64,000 nt of DNA, taken from assembly GCA_030522415.1 (NCBI GenBank), contig CM060121.1:12542055-12606054 (forward strand), written 5' to 3'. Under the pieces are notes generated by a model. It ran no database searches. It saw only the letters and a program-made list of their open reading frames with translations, and had not been told where the DNA came from. The translations under genes were made by a program, and so were the position numbers. Of the stretch, positions 1 to 11,052 are shown piece after piece. Source of the stretch: Channallabes apus. Its lineage: Eukaryota; Chordata; Actinopteri; Siluriformes; Clariidae. Numbering within the stretch: position 1 is the first letter of the stretch; every line of letters begins with the position of its first letter.

Positions 1-664
1 TGGTGACGTTTCGCGAACTTATATATATAGCATATATAGCAGAGATAGCATTAAGCATATTCCACCTTCTTCTATCTTCTATCAGCGCAAGAACCTCCCT
101 TTAAGTATGCGCGATGTTTCAGATGGTATGGCGAGTGTAAACACGTAAATCGGATATGAGTCATAGTGGAAATAACGTGTAAACAGACGGTCAAAAAAAT
201 CAGATATAGGCAACAAATCAGAATTAAGCATCGAGACCTGGCAGTGTAAACGTAGCCTTAGAGACAACACACTCTAGTCACGTTAATAAGCCACTAGACT
301 TCTTTGAAAGAAAGCTGGCAGAATACAGACAGCAGGATAATCGCATGGTAAAATTTGAATCAGTGGACAGCAAAGCACAAATGGCTTCATTCAAAGTTGC
401 ATACAGAATTGGCCAGTGCAAAAAAAACTACAAACGATCGCTGGGCAGCTAATAAACATGGGGTCAATTATGCAAAGATAAGTGACAACATAAGCCTTTT
501 ATAACAATTGCAAGTGAATTTTATCTGTTTTGAACTTGGTGTTATTTAATCTTATTGTTTTAGAAATTGATATTTCAATAAATAGTAAACTTGGCTGATT
601 TCGTTATCATTTTGTTGACAAGTGAGGCTTGAAAATTCACCCACTCCCTTAAGTGGGGAATGAC
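1..664. other. non-coding, nothing recognised
   Basis: AT-rich sequence with only short chance ORFs. No exon, RNA gene or terminal repeat could be identified. It is probably intron or 3' flank of cep112. Confidence 0.5.
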
Positions 665-820
665 CAGTGGTGTCAAAAGTATTCACACCCATTACTTGAG
701 TAGAAGTATAGATACTAGGGTTCAAAAATACTTCTTTAGAAGTTGAAGTATCAACCCAAGCTTTTTACTTAAGTAAAAGTTTAAAAGTACTGGTTTCAAA
801 ACTACTTAAAGTAAAAATAC
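665..820 (+). repeat. hAT-type repeat fragment rich in ACTTRAGTAAAAGT motifs
   Basis: Starts CAGTGGTGTCAAAAGT and contains repeated 'acttaagtaaaagt' and 'aaagtac' blocks, a dispersed pattern common in fish genomes and usually assigned to non-autonomous hAT elements. No matching right end or target duplication was found, so it is a truncated copy. Confidence 0.5.
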
Positions 821-1125
821 CGTGAGGGGCGAAAAAAGCATTCAGGTCTCGCGATTTGTTCATACTGTACGACCGGGGGTTGCGCGTTCTTATCATGCGA
901 CTTTGGGTTGTGCGTGTTCTTATCTTTGGGTATCTATACATTACTCCAGTATGTATGTGCCATTACTAATCGAGCTAACAAAACATTTTTTTATCAACCA
1001 AACTAAAGTTACATATGTGTAAGTTAATGCTTCTAGGCTATAATAATTATAGTCAACAGTGTAACAGTAATATTGATATAACAAGACATCTTGCAAGATC
1101 TCCAGGGGCATAATTGTATTATTAT

Positions 1126-1608
1126 TAGGGCTGCACAATATATCGAAAAATGATCGTTATCGCGATAATGGTATACGCAATATCTGTATCGCAAAGAATT
1201 GCGATAAATGAAATCGATGAGTGCATGGTTACACGTAAATAAAAAGTAATGTTTGAAAGTAATTCATATTGTGTTGGCAGGTCTATGGTAACAGCAAACC
1301 AGAAGTCAGAATATCTGCTGAGGGTTTTAAGTCATTCATAGTATTTTGAAGTCTAAATATTTGCAACTTCCTTGACATATAGTTTCTTATTAGCCTGAAT
1401 TAGATTTAATTACATCAGACGAATATCTATTACCTGTTTATTTTAGTATGATCATTACATATATAAATGATTTAAAAAAAATAGCCAATAATAATTTTTT
1501 TTAAAATGCATTTCTCTAGGGAAATGTTATATCGCAAGAAATATCGTTATCGCAATATTCAACAACAATATTGCATATCACATATTTTCCTAATATCGTG
1601 CAGCCCTA
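1126..1608. mobile_element. hAT-like MITE, copy 1 (483 bp)
   Basis: Terminal inverted repeats TAGGGCTGCACAATAT and the complement of ATATCGTGCAGCCCTA bound an AT-rich, non-coding body with many ATCG and CGATA motifs. A perfect 8-bp target duplication ATTATTAT flanks it (1118-1125 and 1609-1616), which fits hAT transposition. A second copy is at 61871-62355. Confidence 0.9.
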
Positions 1609-2265
1609 ATTATTATAAATTTTTTCAGCTTGTAAGACTGAGTAAAAAGTCAGTTCCAGCAACAAAACCTCTACTAGACCATATTCCGCCTGTAGTTTAG
1701 TAACAGAATTAAATAACGCTCCATATGGAGCATCCACAATTCAAGTCCCTGTGAATTAACTATTACCACAGAAATTATAATGTATTAGAAAGAGCACTTA
1801 ATATACATTTGTGCATTTTCTTCGAGACAAACTACTGCCAAAGGTCAAGCTGTTACAGAAAAATAAACACCACATTGTGAATCATCACATTTAAGAATTT
1901 CTCAGCACTGTGGAATAGCTGTATACTGATTTAACCTCCTCATGCTCATCCACACATTTTCTACTACTTTTACTGTTATCAAAAAAAAACTAACTTTTAT
2001 TTATTATCTGTTGAATCCTACAGTACATGAGTAATAATTAAAACATTTATCAGGTCAATACTTATATTAATAAGCCAGATCATGGCTTTAAAAGGTAATT
2101 CACATTTAATAGAAGAAATCTAGTTCTATTTTGTTATTGGCACCTCTGGTTAAGATGTGTTCTTATGCTTCTAATAAATATATTTTTTTATTACAGAAGC
2201 ATACATTTACAATGAAAAAAGAATCTAAACTTTAACTCAAGTGAATTTAAAATAATACATGACTA

Positions 2266-2268
<3 letters not shown>

Positions 2269-2322
<54 letters not shown>
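2269..2322. repeat. (TA)n microsatellite
   Basis: About 27 uninterrupted TA units inside the left part of the decayed Tc1 element. Confidence 0.95.
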
Positions 2323-2325
<3 letters not shown>

Positions 2326-2533
2326 ATTAAAAAAAAAAATAAATCACCAGTTTCACAAATATTGTGACCCCTAACGATTCAGATAAAATAAATGAAACAA
2401 GCATCATTTCTGTAATTTTTTTTTAAGTTGATCAGAGTATCTAGAAACTTTAATTAATAATTCATGACTTCCTGTTTCCATGTGGTATAAATATGACGTG
2501 ACAGAGGCCTATTTCTCTTACCCACTCTTCAAA

Positions 2534-3050
2534 ATGGGAAAGACAAGAGAACACTTCATTCAAATAAGGCAGATGTGTGTCGACCTTCATAAGTCAGGCA
2601 ATGGCTACAACAAAAATAGACACTCACCTAAACGTGCCCATATCTACAGTCAGAGAAATCATTAAGAATTTTAAAACTAGAACAGTGAAAAACAAGGCTG
2701 AACGAGAACCCAAGTTTCTCGTGTCACAACGCACAGTGAGGAGGATGGTAAGAGAAGAAAAAGAGTGGCATCATGGAGTCACAAAGTCTCCATAAAAACC
2801 ATCTTATGCTAATCTACATGCCAACAAACTGTTCAGGAGACATGCAAGGAAAAAGCTTTTTCTCACCTACAATCATAAAAATAACCATCTGGAGTAAAAC
2901 AAAAGAGGGGTATGCGGAAAAGCACACCATTGTGGAGTATGGTGAAGGATCCGTGATGCTGTGGGCCTGTTTCTCTTCCAAAGGCTCTGGGAACCATGAA
3001 CTCTTTCAAGTACCACAACATTATAAGTCAAAACCTGATGGCCTCACATG
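2534..3050 (+). pseudogene. Tc1-like transposase pseudogene
   Basis: The ATG at 2534 opens MGKTREHFIQIRQMCVDLHK, a paired-like helix-turn-helix start. It continues in another frame as PISTVREIIKNFK. Later frames show SQRTVRRMVREEK and the GSVMLWACFSSKGSG block that normally follows the first catalytic aspartate region. Several frameshifts and missing DDE residues show it is inactive. Confidence 0.75.
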
Positions 3051-3205
3051 ACATGGAAAAACAGTTCTTAATGTGGGTTTTTCCCCCCCAGTGAATTATT
3101 GCACTTACAATTAAAGGTTTTTATTTTTATTTTCAATGTGGTTCTATATTGTTTAATTAAAAAACTAATTTGTCATAAGCACACATCTTAACCGGGGTGC
3201 CAGTA

Positions 3206-5306
3206 ATTGTGGAGGACACAGTAAATGTTATTGGAAACATAGCATCTTATAATTTTCTTCTAAGCTGTCTTTGCACATGTTGCTTTTTCTCATATGATGG
3301 ATGAAGCATTGAACAGCATATTAATCCATGGGTCTGGATATAAGCTATTCATCAAGCTTATGTTGAGCAAACCTGCTTAACAAATTTGATTTTTCCCCTG
3401 CCCATTAAAATAACCTTGACTGATTTGCTCCATCACACTGGCTGTCATGCGCTTTGGCCTAATCTCTTATTTGGGAATGATGTTCTTGTAACTTTGTCAC
3501 TGTCATTAATTTGCCAATCATGGCTGCAAGTAAATGGTCCCGAATGCGATATTTGGTGGATCAGATTCTCCCCCATGCTGTTTGAAAGAATTTTCTCAAG
3601 GATGAAAAAGTGGTAAAATGAGACACTGGACAAATAAAAGCAATAAAATGAATCTGAAACGCAGGAAATATAGTAAAACATCTGTTGTCCGGTACATCCT
3701 GCCTAAATTAATGTCTTTTTTTAAAAGTAAGGTGTAGTTGTCTACAGCAAATGTTCTGGATTTCTACACAATTCTCCAAAAAAAAAAAAAAAAAAAACCT
3801 ATAAGAACATACTTTAAAGTTACATATCTGGCAAATGATAAGGCATCGATTCATTAAAGGCATCGATTCATATTTCCTCTTCATTAAATAATTATTATAA
3901 AGCACAGAGTTTCCTTATAACACTGTGCCATAAACAAACATGCACAGAATACACTTTCAGTCTCTAGAGCCAGTTGTGTATTAGCACACAGTACTTGCTG
4001 CAGGCAACGCTATTTATTGGGAACTGTCCTGGATGGGCTGCCAACTGACTCATGGCCTCGCCCCTTTCATCTTCAAAAGGACTGAGGAAACTAGGAGCCT
4101 GGAGGGTGCCAAAGCAGAAATTCCAGGTTGAGAGGAAACTGAATACTCCAGCTTCAGCCCAAGGACAAGGATATAAGCTCATTCCCTCAGCGATCTAAAC
4201 AAAGACTGCAAACCAAGACATGGATCAATAAAACCTTCAGCGTAGTATTAGCATGGCAGCATTGGTACTTTGGATTGTTTTGATGGCTGTATATTGTTGT
4301 AGGTTGTAAGCTTTCTTTCAAACCACTATGATTGTACAGTAGCAGCACTAAGATCTAGGGTAGATAGCGGCGCTGGACATTGGCAAATCCACTAAGAAAC
4401 ACAGAATCTCGAAAACAAATCTCTGCTCCTGAATAATTGATTCTTCTGAACGTCCTTTTACATCTAAACTGTGCAGACCACATCAAGAGAGTAGCCTGAC
4501 TGACTCATCTTCAGTGCATGTGAAGGATTTGTGCTCACTTTGTCAGCTTTCCAAATTTGAAAGATTCTAGGAACAAAGCTAAGTCTAGACTCTTTTCTGC
4601 AGCTGAAAAAAAAAAAGTAGAAGGATTTTTTTTAATCGGTTATCGTTGTCGAGTCAATATTTTCAATGTAGCAGTCGATCATTTTCATACTGAGATTCAT
4701 AATATAATCAGCCAGACACCATGTGCTCCGATTTAACATCTCATCTCAATAAAGCAGGCAGCGGAAGGCTTTCGTCAGCACCATCTTCTCTCTTCTTTCC
4801 TGGATTCCATCTCTCAGTTGCTCTAAGAGAAAATATTCCTTCTTGAAAAAAGTAGTTACAAAGGCCATCTTATCTCAGTCAGACAGCTTTGAGGCAGCCA
4901 GTTTCCTGTCAGCAGGAGCTGAAAATATGTATCTTCATCTAGCAAGCTTGATGGACACCAGTTGAAATGCAACAGGACAGAAAAGTTTTCAAACTCACCA
5001 TCATCAGTTTAACATCAAATTTAGTTCTGACAAAATAAAGAAAGATTCTTGCACTTGGATGGTCAGAAGATTGAAATTTCTGTGCATGGATTGGCCAGTT
5101 TGCCATTATCTAACAGACTGCTGAAAAAATTTGAAAAGACACTTTTGTCAGAAAATGTTCATGTGTCAGTTTAAAGAGGCTTGTCGATGCTGAGAGAGAG
5201 TCATGCCACCAGGAGGAAACTGAAACTCTATCGCTTCTCAACACCCAGCTTGGGTTGTAGAGAACTGTAAAGGTGAAGGGGTGTTGATGTTTGCTGAATT
5301 TCTCAC
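3206..5306. other. non-coding, no gene recognised
   Basis: Sequence with scattered short ORFs and homopolymer runs. No splice-bounded coding exon or terminal repeat was found. Confidence 0.4.
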
Positions 5307-5474
5307 CAAAATAACATTATCGCATGGAGGGACATGCTCAGCCAAACCACGAAACCTACTCCCCATAGCTTCAACAAATTGCTTGGGTCTATCTGCAGGC
5401 TTAGAGCGATGGAGGATCTGAGCCGCCGGCAGATTCTCGCTGTAGCAGACAATTTCCTTCCCCTGGATTACATC
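5307..5474 (-). other. exon-like ORF of unknown origin
   Basis: On the minus strand an open phase 0-0 segment of 56 codons is bounded by a CACACAG/GATG acceptor and a TTTTG/GTGAGA donor. It contains GKEIVCYSENLPAAQILH and GSRFRGLAEHVPPCDN. The composition (Cys, Pro, Gly, Arg) is unlike the cep112 coiled coil and I do not recognise it. It may be an exon of another transcript, a decayed transposase piece or chance. Confidence 0.25.
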
Positions 5475-6760
5475 CTGTGTGGCCTGTCCACACCACCACC
5501 ACACTCAGCAATGATATGGCTGATAAGGTGCTCTGTTTATGGCTTTATGCTATGTTGAAACATCGAAAAAATATTTTTAAAAAAGGTTTGATTTTTTTTT
5601 CCTTTCATGAAAAGGAAAAAGCTACTGCATAAATGTTTGTTAGCTACAAAAAAAAAGATTCTGCATGGACACAAATGATAAAAGGGTGTTTCAAATACAT
5701 CAGTGCAATATATTTGACACAATTAAATTTGATCTTGACAAAAAAGGTTCTTTTAACACTCCAGTCCAGGACAGACAATTATGATGGCACTTACTGCATA
5801 ACAAAAAAAATCTGGTTAAACTTGGCTAAGTCTATTGACTGAAATGGCACTGAAATGTGCACTGTTTCAAACTAGAAACCCAAGCTTTACTCATCCCCTC
5901 TGCTAAACTCCGTATAGAAGCCGCTCTGCTGGACGTCTCTCCTGTAAGGAGCTAAAAAACATGCTTTAGCTATGCTGACAATTTATATTTCATCTCATGG
6001 TTTGAAGAGTCCAATACATCCACAGCTGGGTGCTCGGTTCTCAAATGGTTTCCCACAGAGGCTCCACGCGAGCTAGGCTGGAGAGGAGACCAGGCTTTGG
6101 TGGAGTAACCATGGGAAACCTGCTGATAAACAAATCAGAGGATTCTAACAGCTTTTCCAAGACTGTAATCGATATATGCTAAATGTTTCTGGGAGATATA
6201 ATGAAACTATAAGCCTCTCCCTTCTGTGAAAATGATGGCTACCTGCAGTGCAGCGCGAGAAACAGCGAATTCACCCAGTCAGTGGACAGTGGATTGCGAA
6301 GCACTAATTCATGCCAAACCAGCTTAAATAGATGAAATATGTAGAGGTGGAAGGCAAAGGTAGGAAACAAATGGCCTTAGCTATATTCCACAAAAAGATT
6401 TGCCCACCTTTCTGGCAACTTGTGGGTTCACATCCTTTTAAAATTTGTCCTTTATTTCCCGCTCACAACAGTACATGCTGTGTAACACGTAGGATTTTTC
6501 CCCCGCACAATTTCAATAGTTTATGGCAATGAAGTTTTTGCAAAAAGAATGATGCTTTACTTTAAAATGTATTTTTAAAAATCTGCTCCAGACACTTAAC
6601 TTTTCTGTAATAAAAAAAATGCATAAATGTTAAATGGATAAAGCAAATACTTGGCTAGCAAAGCAGAGGAAAACTAGCTAAACCAGGGGGAAATATGTTA
6701 TGGTTAATAGCAAACCATATATGGAAGACATGGTGATGCGGAAATGAAAAGACCACATAC
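5475..6760. other. cep112 intron or 3' region, nothing recognised
   Basis: No exon, repeat end or RNA gene could be supported. Chance ORFs only. Confidence 0.4.
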
Positions 6761-6943
6761 CTGTCCATCCCGCTTTCTCCATTCCTGGGTCTGTGTTTGG
6801 TGCTGGGCCATGGCGGACCGCGCCTGCTTCTCCAGACTAGCAATCTCCCGCTGATGATCCTGGACCAGGCTGTCCTTCTCAGTATTGTGTTGCTGAAGTA
6901 GGTGTGTCCTCTCCTGCTCATGCTGCAGTTTCAGCTCCATAAT
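6761..6943 (-). CDS. cep112: cep112 internal exon (last one recognised, 183 nt, phase 0-0)
   Basis: Encodes IMELKLQHEQERTHLLQQHN, then TEKDSLVQDHQREIASLEKQ, ending EWRKRDGQ (61 codons). The donor is GGACAG/GTATGT. The acceptor CAATCAG/ATT was chosen because it keeps phase 0 with the preceding exon (KYEQQ/IMELK). A second AG 44 nt further upstream would break the frame. No further C-terminal exon was recognised between here and position 1, so that intron is probably over 6.7 kb. Confidence 0.92.
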
Positions 6944-9368
6944 CTGATTGGACAACAAGGAGTGAGACTTCATCAGCAGTACATCCCTGTCGTCATGACA
7001 ACTTGCGCATCTCTTGGAAAAGCGGGGTGGGGTGGGGTGAACAAATGGTGTTAGCTTTGCTACGTAACGAACCGGAGACTATTTTTGCATCATTGTTACC
7101 TCATAGGTCCGGACATTTTCTTTTGCTGCTATTCATAATGAGCCAAATTGTCTAAAAGAGTTTAAAAAGCCATATGAATAGTGATGCAATCACTATGAGC
7201 CCTATGTAGCCAATGGCAGACACTGAAACAATCAGCTTAAGGGGTCTATCTACAATCGTTATAATCTATGTGCATTAAATATATGCCTTGAGAAAAAAAG
7301 GCAATATGAGAATTTTATATTACTTTGTCAGCTAGCTAATTTGTATCCTTGTTGAATTCTACTAGTATGTTCCTACTACAGTGTCCACTTACCCCTGGTT
7401 GTCTGACAAAAGCTTTTGAAGTTTCACTGAGTCAAAAAGCTAATAAAAAACCTAAGCAAAAATTTAGCTCAGAAAAACTCACGGTGATGAAAAAGTGTCC
7501 AAATCCTCAAAGTGTAAGATTGCCAAAAGACACAAATGTGACCAGCTGCATTATCTCGCTGGTTTCCACCTGCTGTGTGGTGAGTCGCTGTTGGGTGCTG
7601 AGAAGCCGCCGATTTAGGTTCCCAGGCTCCCATCCTACTCCCCTCATCAATTGAGGGAGAGGGGGGTGGTAGCAGAGGGGGTATTGGGGCTGGACGATGA
7701 CCTTGGCCGGTCCTGCCCTGTCTTCCCCGCCGGCACGGGAAGAACCCAGTCCCCCCAGCTTTGATGATAATCCTCAGCACATTGTGCATCCTGGCACCCT
7801 ACCTGGCCTGCTCACTAGCTGGAGACTGTGGTGCTGCTATTGAGAGCAGGTGATGAATGGGGCTGCCTCAAAGAGCCAGAGTTTCCCCCCAGCAAGACAG
7901 CAAGAAGGCCACAATGAAATTACTCAATGCAGCCCCATGGCATCAGCTTTACAATTCCAGCAACAGAAAAAAAAATCGCTTTTGTCAGTTCCTGGATTAT
8001 ATTATTCTATGTTCAAAAGCAATGGATAAACACACACGCTTCACACTGACTCAGAAGCTTGGGCAAATGAATGGTGAAATGCCAAGGATGAAACACCAGG
8101 CCAGATCCTTTTTTTTTTCTTTCTTGGCAATAACACAGTACATAACATCTTATTTCATCATGAGTAAGGTATTGTATATACTGTAAGTAGCAAGTAGCAA
8201 AAGTGAAATCTCCATTACATGATCTTCTGTTGTGTACTTCGAAATTCAAAAACAGTATCGATGAGTATAACCTGTGCAAGGAAAGTTTCTTGCAACAATT
8301 CAAAGTGAAATCATTTTGACATGAAAATCTGTCATGAAGTATGTTCACCAGAGGAAAAAGAGAAAGCACACAACAAACATATAGATGGGTCGGGAAAAAT
8401 ACAGACGCCTTATTGTAAACGTCACAACAAGCAGTCTTTAGAGTGCCAAGTTCTTAAAGCGGCTGCACTGAATGGCTGTTGTCAGTGAGACAGACATGAT
8501 TAGCACTGAGGTAATGCGGCAGCGGCCCAGCCGAAGAGACTCCCTGGGGAAGATCATGGACTGGGAGAGGAGAAGAGTTTGGCTGCTCTCAGCAGGGGTT
8601 TGGCATGCAGAAGAAGGAAATTTGGGGCCATGGCAGCTATTCTGTTCTTTAAAATGCAGAATTCTGTGTGAGAGAGAAGATGTTTCCTTGCTTGTGTGCT
8701 AATGAGCCTTTCAGATTAAGCATGTGTGTGTGCCATGGCTTAAGATCTAAAGAGAAAGTATCTAACGATTGGATTAGATAGTGAGAGCTATGACAGAATG
8801 GAAACTATGTTTCGTCCTCTCGCTGTGACATACTGTAGCAGCAGGGTGGAGGGTCATGATGGAATGACACTTCCATACATTTGCTCTCCTTCTAAGGCAT
8901 GCCACATGGAAGTATGTGAATTACGTTTTGTACCCACATGAAATGACTCCAGCTGACCTTAAGGCATAACCAAACATTTCATCTTCTCCCTCCTATCATT
9001 TGGGGTAAAAAGGATGAACTGAACATTTTCAGAGATAACTTTTGACCTTATAATGCATCTTTAGGGAATTCTGTCTCATAATTGACATGTTGCACCAGGA
9101 GAATCATTCTGTTAAAGGGGACATTCTATTGTGCAGGATTCACTTTTTAGTAATTTTTAGACATTCGGATGGGTCTCTAGTGTAAGTTTTTTGGATATGA
9201 ATAGAATATATTTAAGTAAACGAAAACCATATTATTGGCTTCTATTAAAGGACAACAGTTTGTTGCTTCTTGAATTAAACAAAGACAATATAACTACCTT
9301 CTTTTCTGAAACTGGAGGTAAAGAAAATTACAGAAAATAATAAAACTTCCTTTGTGTCCAATACTAAC
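6944..9368 (-). other. cep112: cep112 intron
   Basis: Lies between two phase 0 exons. It includes a relatively GC-rich tract around 7640-7800 that is open on the minus strand but has no supported splice sites or family match. No repeat was identified with confidence. Confidence 0.6.
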
Positions 9369-9476
9369 CTGTTGCTCATATTTCTGTTGGAGCTCCTCTA
9401 GTTGGTGGCCAAACTCCTTTGTTTGCTTTTCTCTCAGAGACTTAGAACGAGACAGATCAGCTTCTACCTTTTCCAT
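9369..9476 (-). CDS. cep112: cep112 internal exon (108 nt, phase 0-0)
   Basis: Encodes MEKVEADLSRSKSLREKQTK followed by EFGHQLEELQQKYEQQ, 36 codons. The acceptor is TCGGTTCTAG/ATG and the donor CAACAG/GTTAGT. The first methionine is internal, not a translation start. Along with the next exon it gives the strongest family match in the window. Confidence 0.92.
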
Positions 9477-10671
9477 CTAGAACCGAGAAATATCATAAGC
9501 AAAAGTTGGACATCGCAATATTGGTCCAGCATAATAGTGTTTAATATCAGATGACTCAATTGAGATAAAAGGCTAAATGACATCAAGTTGCTTGACTGCA
9601 ACACACATGATGTATGATTCCATATTTGTATGGAATGAATGTAAAATTTAGCTTGATGGTCACAGTTCAGTGACCTTGTCTCATTACACTGAGGCAGTGA
9701 AAAGCATGTCTACAGCAGGTTGCTGACAATCCAAAGGTCCAAAATATTCAAGGGCTTTGGCTTCAAAATCACTCAAAACTTGAAAAAAAAAAGAAAAGAA
9801 AAAAAGAAATTCAAACCTGTAAATCTAGTCGGCTCTGTTTAGAAGCATCTATTTTGCACTCTGGGTTTAGACCATCACAATATAGCCATAAAACCCAAGG
9901 TCAAAATTTGATCCGAGTTAATAATTTATGTTTTGCACATGTCTTTTAGATGTCGTAAGATGATTTATGACAATTTTGAAAGCACTGATGGAAGCAGAGT
10001 TGGATGTACACTACACATTGTCTCATGATTAACTTTGAGACATCCAAGTAGCGATGGTTCCGACTTTATGGTTGCTGTTTAATTGACTAGATATTTGGCA
10101 TTGCACACAACACATGCAAGACAGATGCTTTATACTAAGACCCTGATTGTTACAAAATGCAGAATGTGGATACAATTTCACAACACAACATTAGAGTCGC
10201 AAACCTCGGAAATCAAATTTAGAGCGGTTTCGTAACGTGAAGGTCTGATATATAATGCAGATTGTTGTGACAGTCAGAGGAGCCCAAATCACTATCACAC
10301 TAGGGACTAAAGACATCTCATCAGGTCATTGCTCTCTGTCACAACATCTGGGAGAAGCAATGGCAACTGGGTGACGAGGCCTGCAGACTATCCTGGCCTA
10401 ATTAAATGCTCGATCAAACACTTGCATGCATCATCAGGTTTTTGGCAGCAGCTTCAATAAAGTTCACTTGTCATAAAGCACATTTACTACTAATGTCATG
10501 AAGCACATTCCCTACTAATATTCACTCTATTACAAGTTTTAAACCCACTTAATGTAAATTTATGTTTTTATGCTATTGTATAGTTAAACTGTACAGAAAC
10601 AACTAGGTAGCCATTTCGGTGAAATAAACATTGATCTCTTCATGGTACAAAAAAAATACAAGTTTGTCAGT
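9477..10671 (-). other. cep112: cep112 intron, part downstream of the LINE
   Basis: AT-rich sequence with no recognisable exon, repeat end or RNA gene. Confidence 0.55.
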
Positions 10672-10679
10672 CAAATTCA

Positions 10680-10705
10680 AATTTTATTACATTTTATTAG
10701 TCACA
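10680..10705 (-). terminator. LINE 3' end with tandem polyadenylation signals
   Basis: On the minus strand the tail reads GACTAATAAAATG then TAATAAAATTTG, giving two AATAAA hexamers at the element's 3' end. Because the LINE is in the sense strand of cep112, these could in principle cause intronic polyadenylation. Confidence 0.6.
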
Positions 10706-11052
10706 TACACAGTCATACACAGTATAATATGCAGTGAAATGCTTATACGACCGCCAGTGACCTTAAAAAAAAAGAAAATAAAATCTTGTACGTAAAATAA
10801 ATAATCAATAAAAAGGAAATAATTTTAACTAGTAAAATTAACTGTACAATAAGGGCATAATAAAATATTGCAAAAATATAGAAATATAGGGTAGATAGAG
10901 TATATATGTATATAGAATTAAAGTGTCAGTGGTTGTGCAAATATGCATGAAAGGTGACATGTGCAATTGTCCAGATGTATGAGTATTTAGTGCAAGTGTG
11001 TATGAATGTGTCCATGATTGTCCAGTCAGTGTTGTGAGCTTAAAAGATGTTA

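Larger units (their letters stand above)
2136..3205 (+). mobile_element. Tc1/mariner-type transposon, decayed
   Basis: Imperfect inverted ends: TTGGCACCTCTGGTTAAGAT at the left, and at the right the complement of ATCTTAACCGGGGTGCCAGT. Both ends carry a further matching GTGT-CTTATG stretch. The element contains transposase remnants on the plus strand and a (TA)n tract. Ends are accurate to a few bases. Size about 1.07 kb, shorter than a complete Tc1 element. Confidence 0.75.

Noticed and set aside
6761..6986. Longer version of the last cep112 exon using the acceptor at 6987-6988
   Set aside because: It would add 43 nt and break phase with the preceding exon, which ends in phase 0. The acceptor at 6944-6945 keeps the frame and the family sequence.
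7469..7789. GC-rich 106-codon minus ORF as a coding exon
   Set aside because: No supported splice sites or family match; proline-rich translation of a GC-rich intron patch.
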